This document shows, in pieces, positions 42,546-55,169 of a stretch of 64,000 nucleotides of DNA; within the stretch, counting starts at the first letter, position 1; the number at the start of each line of letters is the position of its first letter. The DNA is from Lonicera japonica (Eukaryota; Streptophyta; Magnoliopsida; Dipsacales; Caprifoliaceae). The DNA lies in NCBI GenBank assembly GCA_021464415.1, contig CM038470.1, forward strand, positions 27,615,601 to 27,679,600, read 5' to 3'. The notes below the pieces were generated by a model. That model did not search any database. It saw nothing but the letters and a program-made list of their open reading frames with translations, and was not told where the DNA came from. Made by a program: the position numbers and the translations under genes.

Positions 42546-45500
42546 TCTTTTTTGCCTTTTACTTTGGGACTTTCCTCTCCCTATTTTTAACTCTGAAAAC
42601 ATAATAATATGTTTATCAAAAAAATATAAAAAATCCCAAAACTTTTGGAACAATGTTATATAGGAAATAAATGATACATAAAAATTTAATGCACATGCAT
42701 GATCTTCGCCTGCATTAAAAGGGTAATTCCAAAATATTAGCAAAAAAAATAATTTTTTTTGTTAGAAAGTATTACAATAATTCTTAAACATACAATTTCA
42801 AATATGCAAACAACGTGTACTATTACCAATTGAGCAACTACAATTATATGTTTTAATTCTAAAAAACCTATTCCATATAATACTTGGTGAGAGTTCTTTT
42901 AAATTGTATCATTTTACTAAGATTTTGTGGCTTTAAATACGATACACGATCATTACACAATAACGATATGACACAACCAACTGTTAGATCTATTTAGAAT
43001 AAATAAGTACTATGTATTAAGAGTATCTATGGTAGTAGTTGTGTAAAATTCATGCCAACTCAACCATGGCCTATATATATAATGTACCCGTTGTGTAAAT
43101 CTTTTTACATGTGTCTTCATGAGGAGCTACTTTAGAAATGCTCGATTAAATGTTTTACGGATGTTTTTAAATGCACTTACAAAATTCATCTTTTCACTCC
43201 AGTGTAATAATACTTTTTTCTTATCCCACCAATTTTTTGAAAAACTTGCAATTTACCTTAATGATTGGTGAATTTACTGAAATAATGCAAGGGAATATAG
43301 TTTAGTAGCTAAAAGTAAAAATATTAACTTTTGCGTTAAAATAATACTGATGGAGCAAATTAATAAGTTAATCCGCTCCGCCAATCACGAGCAAACACAT
43401 GACCTCCTACATCAACAGCTTAATCCACTATAATAAGGGAAGCTCGAAAGTTCTACTTAAGTGCCATATGGAGGTTGGAGCTCCAGAGAATATGGGTATT
43501 CGACCTAAGGGTTATTCTCGTATAATAGACTATGGAGCTCGAGTGCCAGAGCTTTTCTAGCAAGCTCTAAACCTCTCTAACTAACCACTATGTCAGGAAA
43601 AATACAGACAGCATAAACGACTGTTGTCAACTCCACTAACGCCGCAGAGCCTCCCTCAACTTCTTAAATGCACACTAACTGTATTTAATGCACCATAATC
43701 TATGAAGAAGTAATGTCAGAGTTAGTAATAACTAGGGATGGCCTCAGACATACTCTGAGAGCTCTCTCACATGTTTCCTCTCTATCAAATATATAGGGGA
43801 AACATTTACTCCCCTCAATAACCAAACAACTACTAGGTTTAGACCAAAGAATAGTTTAAGCAAACAAAGAACTTCCATTACAATTGAGATATAGAGAAAT
43901 AAAGCCAAAATAGCACACGACAGAGCTCATAATATAGGAAACCTAAACTCTGAGTGGCTTAGCATCATTTTCATTATAATCTTGTGATAATAGAGTATTT
44001 AGAAAGACACTATTAGTTCATAATCCAAACTTACTTATTATAATATAAAGCAGCCCGAACTCTATTCCAAGAGAAGGGATAACCCTATATTTGCATATAG
44101 GGCAAACATTCTCTATATATCATTATCTTATTTTTCTTATTTTGCCATCGTAATTCTTGGCTTATTTTATTCAAGTGATAATCATCTTAATTATTTGACT
44201 GTGTGGTCGGGAATAAACCAGTTCAAAATTTTCACACGAATAATACATAATAAAGAAAATTTACATCATGTTTAATAAATTTCATTAAAAATCACATATA
44301 AATCATAGTACCTATGAAAAAAATATAAAATATTAATTATGATAAATACGTTTTTAACTATTATATTTCATATAATATATTACTATTTATTGTTGTCAGA
44401 AGGTTATTATTCATATTTTAAATTTGTCTATAAATTTTATTTTTGTGAAATATGTAAATATAAATTCTAATTCACTACACCAAAAATATTAAAAGTCCAC
44501 TGCAATACTCAACAATAATAGGTAAATTCGATTTCACAAAAATCACGACTAAACTAATTCATACTCCTATAATTGAACTAACATTAAAGTACATAAAAAT
44601 AAAGCAATTTATGCGAAGCTAAAACTACACGTACCATTAATAATGAAGGAGTCTCGGAAAAAAAAAATGGTGTTCTAGTTAACTTAAAAGCTTTATTGGT
44701 GTAGTTGTTGTGTGCATGAATTAATTCAACACTCAACTTAACTATGTAATAGTTTAGTGCATGAAAATTAATTCAATAGAAAGCCATATAAGCGACAGTA
44801 GTAGTTGTGAATTTTAACTGTTTCCTTATAAATATATAGAGAATCAAAATTATAATACGGGGAGATCTATGTGTAAATTCATCACAAAATTTTCATTTTA
44901 ACGACTTAAAACCACCTTTTTCTTTTTTTTAAAAAAATGTTATCTTTCATGAAAAGGTAAAAAATGAATTGGAAAAATAAATAAATAGAAAAATAATCTT
45001 AAGGTCCAACATTTTTTAAATGTATTTACTCAAGGACGCACATTTTGAACACATTGTTTTAAGAACAAACATTTTAAAAAAGGACCATGTTTTATTAAAA
45101 GTCCTAGTTATTTTTTTAATATCTTTGCTTTTGCTAATATTGCTATTTTTGTACACTTTGTCTATGTTACCCTTCATATATATTATTTAATATCCCATAT
45201 TTTTAGATATAATTATCAATAAATTAAATACACGTGAAAATAGTTGTGTAAGGAGTTGTTTGGGCCATACATAAAGGTGTGTGGGTGGAGATATGGAGGT
45301 GAAAGAGTGATTAATTGTAAGAAAAACTAAAAGAAGAGATGGTTGGTGATGGTGAAGATATAATTACGAATAAAAGAAAATGGATATATTTCTCCTTTTG
45401 ACAGATCCTCCAAATTTATATTTTGGTGTTAGTTTGACAAACTTAATTTTATTAGGCGTGAAAGAAAGGGATGAAAAATTAAGGAGTTAAATTTGGAACC

Positions 45501-48328
45501 CGTCATCTAAAGAGAACGATTTCTTCTTTTTTCCCTTTTCTGTCTTTCTTCCTCGCTCCCTGTACTTTATTCACAACATCATGTTTGCTCTATAAATAAT
45601 AATGTAAGATATATCTCTCTCTCATTACCATTCTTTTTTAATTTATTTATGCACTCTCTTATATTATTCAGTTTAGGTATGTATGATTTGTTTTATGTTT
45701 TTTTTGTGTAATTTAATATGCCTATCTAATTACCTTAATATGTCTCGTATATGCATGTGTACGAAACTTAATATACCTTTTATATTTAAATTGAATTTTA
45801 TTAACATTTTTATATCTAATTATTATTATTGTTTACGCATTCATAGGCATATTTACATACAAATTTATTTTTCTATGATTGAATAGTAAATGTGAAAATA
45901 TCTAATTCATTATGAATTTATGCTAATATGTCCGAGCTAGATATTAAAATGTCTAATTATTATGAATTTGTGTTAATATGCCTATATTAGATATTTTGTA
46001 CAAATAAATTCAACATGGTATTACTACTCAAATTGATTAGGATGTTTGAAATCTTTTGAATGTTTGAATATATTTTAATTAATTGTTTTCCTAGATTTTA
46101 AGAATAGTTAAGTTGTTAGAAGTTGTTTCCTTGTTTGAATTTGAATTTCGAATTTGGTCTTATAGATTTTAGTTTCTAGCAAGATTTTAGAAGATTAGAT
46201 TAATTTAGTAATCAATTAATTCGCAGGGACATTTTAGGAATAACAATACAATAAATTAGTCTTAAAATTATATTAATTTAATTTTTATTCTATGTACTTT
46301 CTGCAAACTTTTGTACTTTAAACAAAACTTTGGACCTTAAATTATTAGGCTAAAAGTTGTGTTCTTTACTAGATAGAGAGTAAAACTTTTGTCCTTATAA
46401 CCAAAAGCCCCAAAAATAAAATAGTTTTCATAGAAATAAATCATTTATTAAAATATTTTGTTACTTTCGATTTCTATGATATCTAATTTTTTGGAGACTT
46501 AAGAAAACAATTTCCTTGCAAAATATTAAAATGAAAGATATTTTCTCACCAAACTATTTCATTTTCCAATATTTTTTTTAAGAGTAATTTTAAGAATTAA
46601 TATTGAAACAATAATAGCACAATATACAATACATATTTTTATTTATGACATATTAGGCACATATTAACACTTTCTTTAACTTTGACATTGAATAACTTAA
46701 CATGAGTTCTATTGAACTCTGCATGTATGCATAAATAAAAAAGATTGAATAAATTAAGAAAATATCATTGAAAACGTTGCCGTGCCAATGCAAGTGAAAA
46801 TAAAAGTTTAGCACTCCATATAAAAGTATAGGGATACTTATTATAATTTTACATTTATGAGATGTATGTAATTAAGTGAAATTAAAAATTTATTATAAGC
46901 TTACATTTACGAGGATACTTGTTTGTTAGAAAGAATGAAGTTTTTTAATTAATTTTTAATTTTTAAAAATTTTAGTGGGTGAAAATACAAATTAATAGCG
47001 ATTTTTCCAAAGCGGAATGAGAAGAAAGAGTTTTACGCTATTTTTTAAAGTTAAAATTAACAAAACTTTGACTTTTGGTGAAATTATGTAAGTGCATTTA
47101 AGAATACCCATGTTCTACTAATGGTGACCAAAGAGTCTACTTTTCATAAATTAAATTTATAGATAATATTTTCTTCGTGTGCCAATGAAAACTATTGGAC
47201 TTCTCAAGACATTCCGTTTGAACTATGATTAGTTATTCCTCTTGTTACAAATTATATTTCACCAAACACTAATGGTGATTGGAAAGACTGCGCGATACCG
47301 CGCACACAAATTTCATAACTTGTATGGTTCAGACTTCAAACTTAGTAAAGTTCCCATCTACTAAGTTTATATAGACAAGCAATTCTTACTCATCCGAGAG
47401 TGAGAAGCGTTTGGGTTACTCTTTCCATATGAGAATGTCTTCATCGTTCACATCGGCATTCCCAGTCTCGCAGAGATGAGAGGAAGTGAAAATACGGGTG
47501 ATACGTTCATGGGTGGAAGTGTTTCCATAAAGAATTTTCTTTCGTGTTTCACAATTTGTTCGCATTTCTTAATTCTTTCGTTTTTCACAATTTGTTCGCA
47601 TTTCTGGTACGAGAGTTTATTTCCTGTACAACTTTCTCTTTCGTGTAAGAGCACCAAACCTCAAAAATCTCATGGCTCAACAGACCCAACTACTAACTGT
47701 ACATATTCAACAGCATTCGAACATAATGGAAGTTTAGAACCACTTCCCAGGCCTCACTGACTGCACTGAGCCAACGTTGTTAGCCATTGAATCATACACT
47801 CTCGTGTATGAGGATTTATGCAATAACATGTTTCGTGACAATACAGAGTAGTCTTTTAAACAGACTACACTTTCTTGTATGAAGCCATATGAATGCGGAT
47901 TATATGTTTTCTAGAAACCCATTCATACAAACGTTTACCATTCATAAACTCTCATCTATCACCCTTTGAAATTAAAATACACTAAAAAAATTCATAAGAC
48001 AAACATAAATAGAGAATATTATCAAAATAATTAAGTTGGTAAAATGTATTTCTAAAGATTATGGTAAGCTTTATATTATCGGTCAACACTGTCGATCAAT
48101 AATTTCTCTTGGGCAAAGTTGCTATAACCATAGGGGAACAAGTAATCTTAACTTGGAATATCCTCAAAGTGAAATACATACATCAATATGAAATTATCAA
48201 CAAACCAGAAATTTGGAAACTATATTTTTCATGAAAAACTAGCCTACGGATTGAAGGGTCTAAACGCACCCTTGGAGATTAGTTGAGTAATCTAAGAGAT
48301 CTAGATACCCGAGTTACAAAAGGAAAAT
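42546..48328. other. Intergenic, no gene seen
   Basis: A/T-rich spacer between the snoRNA promoter and the 3' end of the TOM2B-like gene. Around 43320-44180 base composition rises toward 40-45 percent GC and the sequence looks like a decayed retroelement, but I see no conserved domain or ends. Around 47548-47606 the block TTTCACAATTTGTTCGCATT is tandemly repeated. The short plus-strand frame 47476-47760 has no recognisable similarity. Confidence 0.5.
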
Positions 48329-50596
48329 TTATAAACCTGTGGCTTTGGCACTTTCGGCTGCTTTTAGCTTTTCTTCTGGATGTGCTTCCCCCGGTTCAGG
48401 TTCCTGGTTAAGAGAGACAGATCAATACTAGTAGTCATAGATCAAAAGGTTCACAAAAGAAGGGCACAAATTCAGCTACTTCATCATTGATAAGAAATAC
48501 CAACTTCATAACATAGTTCACATATGGCCGGTCATAAGGGTGTACAGAGTGGGTGACCACACCAGGGCCTTGATATAATAAAAAAAAATCTAAAAATTTA
48601 TGCAGAAGGCCTAATATTTTTAAGTTTAATCACTGATTAGAACAAGGGCCCAAGAAATATATTGTACACGGAAAAAGTGCCCCTGTTTCAATTTTTCTGC
48701 AGGGCCCTAGTGCTTATCCCACACCACCCACAAAAACACACACAAAGGGTTTTTCTTCGTACCTGTTGAGAAAGTGGAGCTTTAGATAGAGACTTAAGCT
48801 GAGAGTTTTCAATATTGGTAAGTAACTGGATCACCGTTTCAAGTTGAGCTACACTGCAAATAATTAAATCCCAAGTAAGATAAATGAAGCGGAAAGAAAA
48901 TGGATTCCCCATGACCACATAAACGTTGTTTATTTGCTACAAAAATAATATGAAAAATTACCACATATAATTGCTGTTCATGACAGCACATAGTTGCTAT
49001 TACAACTACAGAACTTCCCAATATAGATTTGATATATTGACGTTCCATTTTCTGATAGCGGAGTCAAAGTTGACAGGCAACGATTGGGAATGGTTTTTCA
49101 CCTAATGTTGGTCGCAAAAAAAGAACCATTTCCTGAGTACTTTTATGGCTATTGAAAATCTACTTCACCGTCTAGGGTAAGACGAATTGTACTGCCAGTA
49201 CAATGTCGACTAGACACGTGATCATTTTCAGTATTGAATCAGCTTTTCATTACAATCTTCCGTATGATAGTGAGTTAACACTGTATCAAGACATTGGTTT
49301 CACAAGGTCGTGGGTTCCACTGGTTCTGCATTGGCTTAGGGTTGTACTGAGGGTAGTGCTACAGTTTGATTACATTGTTCGCCTGCTACCCAATAATTTT
49401 TAGACTATGTTTGAGTGCACTTTTTATTTCCCAGAAAATGTCCAAGATTCCATGTTTCCATTTTAGTGTATTTGATTGCAATTAATTTTCTAAGGAACCA
49501 TCACGGTACCACTTGCTTTCTCCTCCTTTCAAGGAACCCAAAAACAACCTCCCGAAGTTTTTATTTTCCACAAAAATCTTGACTGTAAAAAAAATCCAAG
49601 AAATTCCAATATTTTCAATGTAAAACAATCAAACGTTATACTGTAGAGACATTCTCTTGAACACAAGATCTTAACTTAGCACAGAGTAAAATTAAAAATA
49701 TGAAATCTACATTTGAAGCCCAAATGTTTAAAAGTTTTTGTAGTGGCTTTCAGCAAGATATTGATGTACATGATATTACTTCCCCTGTCCAAATTAGGAG
49801 TTCCTATTAAAGTTTCGTACTCAAGAAAAACACAAATTTCAACGCAATCAATGGTCAAGAACAAGAATAAAGCTATTTACTAGCATGAGCCCTGGCATAT
49901 TGATTATGTCCCCTAAAAAAAATGACTCTCAATTTGGTAGTCAGGACATCCCAAGAAGGAAAGGTGGATTCTTAATGTGGAATAGAGGGAGCTTTTAATT
50001 TTTTGCAGTAGAACCAAAAACAAACCTTTGTAATCCGCTATCCATGTGTGCGTCCAACGACGAAATTACTCGAGGCAACTGCTCCAACACCTGCATCACA
50101 TGAGATTGAAAGAACTTACATTAGAACAAAAACTTTACACAAAAACATCATAAATTGAAGTACACGTTCTTTTGGGGATATTACTCACCTGTTCAGTGTT
50201 CTTAATTGTAGAGGTTTTAGCCAAAAGGTTCTTAGGGAGCTTCACCAGGTGGGCCTGCAAACGAATTATATGGAACAATTTATGGAATATTATTAGTTCA
50301 ATGTCAATCTGTGCATATAGCAAACTAAAAAAACATGATTTGTTTCTTAAGTTGAAGATGAAGCCTTTATGGGGAGCCCCATTTCATCTTGCAGTTTGAC
50401 ATCAAAAAAAGTTTCCCCTACCTCACACATGCACCATGAACATCCTCACTCACACACGCACAATGAACATTATCATTCATTCCTCCAAGAATTCATTTGG
50501 TTGGATGACCTTGGCACGTGACAAAAACAACTTAACCATTATCTACTTTATATCAGCCTCAATGCTCATCTAAGGACCCTGGTCCTTGTTTAACCC

Positions 50597-50627
<31 letters not shown>

Positions 50628-52932
50628 GATCCATCAAAATTTGAAGATCAACTTTCGCTTTCTATTTTGATAGTTATACTGATGATATCATACACACTTT
50701 TTTTCGAAACATATATTCAGTTGTCCAATCTTGGTTTACACTTTACACTCAGTAAGTTGTGACTCTTAACAAATATCAAAGAATCAAAGACAATGTTTGT
50801 TAAGTGGTGTCATATTTAGAGATATGGCTTGAGAAAATTACAAGAACAACACTGATAATGTTCAATCTTGGGTATAGTTGGAGAATTGACATCCTCTAGG
50901 ACCTTTAATGGACAGCTACGGAACACGAATTATTTATGGTATTGCCAGTACAAAATGTCACGAACCATCTGCCACAAAAGCTAAAGCCGTTAGGTAGCAG
51001 GCCAACAATATATACCATGCTTTGCAACACTCCACCTCATGTGCGACCCCCACTCGCACATGGAGAGACAAACCAAGGTGCACTAAGTGCACATGCAATT
51101 TTTTACCAATGCAAAGGGGGGAAAACAAATGCAAGTAGGAGGATTCGAACCCAATACCTTGCGAAACCTAAGCTCTAATACCATATTAAGAACCATTTCC
51201 CCCAAAAGCTTAAGTTGCCAAGTAGTGAGCCAACAATGCATATCTTGCTCTTCAACGCAAAAGACACTAAGTTTCATTATATTTATGGAAATCGGAGCAA
51301 TCCCCTGTTCCTGTGCCTAGAGCATATTACTAATGGAAAATGTAACAACCCTAGTATTGTGCACACACTGTTGTACATAAGGCATCAACCTAGAGTTCAA
51401 TTGTATTCTAGAGTGGTTCGCCTAGAATATACATAAATGTGCCTTTGTGCATAAATGAAGAAATTGTGACTGCTAAAGATGATCAAAAAAGGGCTCTCAT
51501 TCCAATCACTTCCTTCTTTTTATATCCAACAAAAAGTACACCACCTTTCCAATAGGACATCATCACATCAATCCACACATGGTCACACTGACATATGTGT
51601 CTCTACTGCAAAATAGTTCAACAGTTGTTGACAAACACCAAAACACCATCAATCACTTGCTAATACCACGACAATACTTTTAATGGGTAGCGAATACAAC
51701 AAAGGGGCCCCCAAAAAGGAGAAACCTGTTTCAATCTTGTAACAGACTATTTTCAATATTTTCCAATGTGTACAAGTGACAATAAGTGTTTGTTATGCTC
51801 ATTAACTAGTCAAAGTATAGCATAAAATTGGGATAACATCCTGGCTTTTCATAACCCATGCCAAGGGCAAGATACACAGTTGAAAAAGCATCTTGCAATA
51901 TCAAGTATCCAATCTTTTATCCCTTCTACATTTTTAGGATTAAAAACCCTTGCCCCTTACTATATAGATTTCAGCTGTTGCTGTGCAAACGAATTGCTTG
52001 TCTATTTACGCTATTTCTTATCTGTAGACTAAACATACTACATAGTCAGTTCAAACAACAAGATCTTACATATTCCCTTGTTGGTGATATTACTGAATAG
52101 TGTGAAAAGGCTTCCATGTGCAGTCTAGGAGAGTTTCCAATTGGCACCAAGTTGGTAGGAACGTTGAGAATCAATAATTGTACAAAAAGTTCTAAGTTAT
52201 CGTCCTAAAATCAACCTATCCCTTAGGTACACAAATGTTGTTCACAAAATGAAGCAATTCAAAGTCCATCTAAGAACAATTAAATGATACAATAATATAT
52301 AGAGAGAGAGAGATTGAGGTATGCAAATGTTTTTACCAAAAATGAAGCAATTGAAAGTCCATCTAAAGAACAATTAGACAATGATTTGGCGATAACTCAT
52401 TGGTTGAAATGGATTTCGACAATGATTAATGTAATATGGACCCCGCATCTTAACCAATACCTTACGGTCACACTAATTAAATAAGTATTTTTATGTCAGA
52501 TATACACGTTCCTCGAGAATCATTGAGTGAATAGTGTGGAAGCAGTTAAAAAAAACTTCCAAGTGGCAGTATAGGGTTTACAATTGACCCCAAATAGTTG
52601 TTCTCCTAAAATCAACTCATTTGGTGAGATATGCAAACATTTTAACAAGAATGGAGCAATTCAAAGAACAATGAAATGATATAATTAACATATATGTATG
52701 CAGAGAGAGAGAAAGAGGGGATTGTTGATGCCTGGGAAGGAGAGGATTGAAGCATGAGATGGAGGAGATTGGAGGTGGATTGGATGGTCTGAGAGATTTG
52801 ATCAGCCACCATTGATTTTGCTGAACCTTCTCTTCTACTACTGCCACTGCTTGATCCACCTCCTCCGCCGCCTGTCGATGATGTCGAAGCCGCAGTTGTT
52901 GCCGCCATTATTCCTTTGCTTAATGGGCTCAT
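48329..52932 (-). CDS. TOM2B: TOM2B-like small basic/Ser-Gly-rich protein
   Basis: Minus-strand exons in order: 52732-52932, 50189-50254, 50026-50090, 48763-48853, 48329-48403 (498 nt, 165 residues; 157 if the second ATG at 52908 is used). Four introns; introns 2-4 are GT-AG while intron 1 appears to be GC-AG. The N terminus has a low-complexity T/S/G stretch (STGGGGGGSSSGSS), followed by a conserved core: SAKSMVADQISQTIQSTSNL, LHLMLQSSPSQ, AHLVKLPKNLLAKTSTIKNTE, QVLEQLPRVISSLDAHMD, SVAQLETVIQLLTNIENSQL, and an acidic tail EPEPGEAHPEEK. From memory this matches proteins annotated as TOBAMOVIRUS MULTIPLICATION 2B, a 122-residue protein in Arabidopsis whose biochemical role is unknown. The core is predicted helical with heptad-like leucines. 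No signal peptide or membrane segment. Introns contain a Stowaway MITE and tandem duplications. Confidence 0.78.
49779..49991. mobile_element. Stowaway-type MITE in TOM2B intron 3
   Basis: The left end CTTCCCCTGTCCAAATTAGG follows a TA; the right end reads GGAATAGAGGGAG. Internal GGAGTTCC and GGATTCTTAATGTGG fit the inverse arm of the same family as the element at 5291-5740. Confidence 0.6.
50594..50627. repeat. C24-A10 homopolymer pair in TOM2B intron 1
   Basis: Twenty-four C residues directly followed by ten A residues. On the minus (transcribed) strand it is T10-G24. Length is likely unreliable in the assembly. Confidence 0.9.
50930..51260. repeat. Two copies of an LTR/PBS-like repeat in TOM2B intron 1
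   Basis: GAACCATCTGCCACAAAAGC (about 50960) and GAACCATTTCCCCCAAAAGC (about 51189) start two related blocks, each leading to a GCCAACAAT segment. CTCTAATACCATATT at about 51172 is the inverse of TGGTATTAGAG, close to the initiator-Met tRNA primer-binding site of plant LTR elements. A third relative is at about 4168-4230 (AACCATCTCTCCCAAAAGCT). Confidence 0.5.
52094..52707. repeat. Diverged tandem duplication in TOM2B intron 1
   Basis: Two copies in the same order: TGAATAGTGTG, a CTTCCAWGTG block, ATTGRCMCCAA, CTAAAATCAAC, then AAGCAATTCAAAG or GGAGCAATTCAAAG and a GA microsatellite. Copy A is about 52094-52325 and copy B about 52527-52707, ending 24 bp from the exon 1 boundary. Confidence 0.6.
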
Positions 52933-53432
52933 CAACCTTCCAGATTTAATTAATTAACTGTGTCTGTGTGTACTGGTAAATGTTAAGAAATTGACGATCA
53001 CCATTTATCCATTTTTTTATATCTAAATTGGAAGGTATCAGATTCGGTTATCACACCAGTTTTCTGTAATTTTTCAGATTTCGCCGGTCTCAAAAAGAAC
53101 GGACCGGGTTTATGAATAGCCGAAGGGGTCAACACCCACCCCGAGTTGTCGTGATTGGATTTTTTTGTTCTTTATTGTTATTTTATCGTGTAATACATGT
53201 GTTTCTTTTTTAAAAATTTGTAATTATGTGAGTATATATATAAATCTATACTCACATAAATCTTCTTGTTAAAAATTATATAACATTTAATCGTAAATAT
53301 AAAATCTATATTCGTTACCTAAGTTTGTAGTAAAGTAAATTTTTCGAGAATACGATGAAAAGTTAGTAAGACACATGCAGTGACAATAGCCATGACAACA
53401 AAAGCTTACTAAAGTAGTGTAAATAATTATTA

Positions 53433-55169
53433 AAGTAAAAAACACTATATCCCTTCGAACTATCACTTTTTTGTACTAAACCCTCCTCCCCCGCGCCCCC
53501 CATTTTCTAAAAGTGACACTAAACTCCCATAAACTATTATATGTTATCATTGAGTTTTAAACATTTTTGTCTCTTGATGTTTACCCGGATTGTCACTTTA
53601 GTCCTTGATATTCAAATTTTGACTTTTCATTTCCTAATATATCTGCTGCGTGTCCCTTTTATCCCTTAAACAAACTTCCGTTAATTTTGTGGACGGAAAA
53701 ACGTAGTGTGCCACTCACGTGGCTTTGCTGGAGGGGCATAAAAAGAAATTCTAGTCTTTGGTTTGACCAAACCATTAATAAGAAGAAACAAAATGGGAAA
53801 GAACAAAATTTGGGTACCTCCATTGCCAACACCTTCATCAATACATTCACATAAACACTACCATATCCATTCCCCTCTCTCTTCTTCAACCTTCTGTATA
53901 CTCAACTCAAACCCCTCTATGTGATTTTATCATCGATGGAGTTTGTTTTTTAGGATTTAAAATTCATGTTTCACTTCTTTGTTGATCTAATCTAAAAATT
54001 TTGTAGTACCCAATCTAAGTTCGCTCCAATATAATAGCGGAGATAGTAAAACAAATCTTAGCTAGGTCGATTCAATTAGCAGACCAAGTTACCAAAATCG
54101 CCGACGAAGGTTCTCCCCCTTACTTTTGGGTAGATTTTTTCTACACTAAGTTTCTCCCCTTTTTACAGTCAATTTTTTTTTTTGAAGATTATCCCTCCTC
54201 TTGGGTTGGGATTTTACGCTTTAAAATTTTCAAGTGTGGAAGAAAAAATCAAGACTTTCTCTTTGAGTTCATATGGGACACCATGGACGAAAGATAGCAG
54301 ACATCGTGCAAAATGAATTTGGAAGAAGAAAAAAGTTTATCTAAAGAACAAACAGAGAAAAGCACCAACTCTAGGTGCTCTGTTTTTTGTGGTGGTTCCG
54401 AAAATTTCTTTGTTGCTTCCATTGATTTTGTTTTCAAGCAACACACGCCCTCTGCCAACGCTGCTATTACGATTTCTATGGCTGCCATGGCTTCCAGTCG
54501 GCAGCCACACATATCTCACCCGAATACTTCTGCCCCAACATTTTTTTCCGGTAAAAAAAGTGGTGAACCTTTTGCTTATGCCACTGCTAAATCTATAACG
54601 GATGTGAGGGGCTATTTTCGAGATGTTTGCTTGGGATTTGACCCCTCTAATTCATGCTGCTATGTCGACTTGCAAGCTGCACAAAGGAGGCTTGAAGATC
54701 TCCTCTGTTTTTTCTTTGTTCTTTCCCATCTTTGTTTCTTCTTATTAATGGTTTGGTCAAACCAAATACTAGAATTTCTTTTTATGCCCCTCCAGCAAAG
54801 CCACGTGAATGGCACACCACGTTTTTCCGTCCACAAATTTAACGGAAGTTGGTTTAAGGGATAAAAGTGACACGCGACAGATATATTAGGGAATGAAAAG
54901 TCAAAATTTGAATATCAAGGACTAAAGTGACAATCCGGGTAAACATCAAGGGACAAAAATGTTAAAAACTCGTTATCATTTAACTCCCAAAATTACATAA
55001 ATGCAATTATACAAAGTTGAGTAAAAAATACTAGACACAAAGTTATGATAGTTTAAAGGGGGTTTAGTGCCAAAAAGTGATAGTTTGAGGGAGTTTAGTG
55101 TCACTTTTAAAATATGAGAGGGTTTAATGCAAAAAAGTGATGGTTTTAGGGGGTTTAGTTTTTTTACCC
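53433..55169. mobile_element. Mutator-like element with long inverted termini (Pack-MULE candidate)
   Basis: The outer ends (AAGTAAAAAACACTA on the left, GGGTAAAAAAACTAAA inverted on the right) are flanked by a perfect 9-bp duplication TAATTATTA (53424-53432 and 55170-55178), the Mutator size. Inverted arms extend about 380-450 bp: left about 53433-53812, right about 54710-55169, with the same ordered blocks such as GATGTTTACCCGGATTGTCA and GCTGGAGGGGCATAAAAAGA. There is no transposase; the interior (about 53815-54705) is unrelated to the arms and partly gene-like. Confidence 0.85.
54034..54117 (+). pseudogene. Captured N-terminal fragment of an ARMADILLO REPEAT ONLY gene
   Basis: The frame from 54037 reads AEIVKQILARSIQLADQVTK then IADEGS. 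This resembles the start of plant ARO proteins as I remember it (MADIVKQILAKPIQLADQV...). The codon at 54034-54036 is ATA where the family start ATG would be, so the fragment is non-functional. It ends after about 28 codons and lies inside the Mutator-like element, as expected for a transposon-captured exon. Confidence 0.55.
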
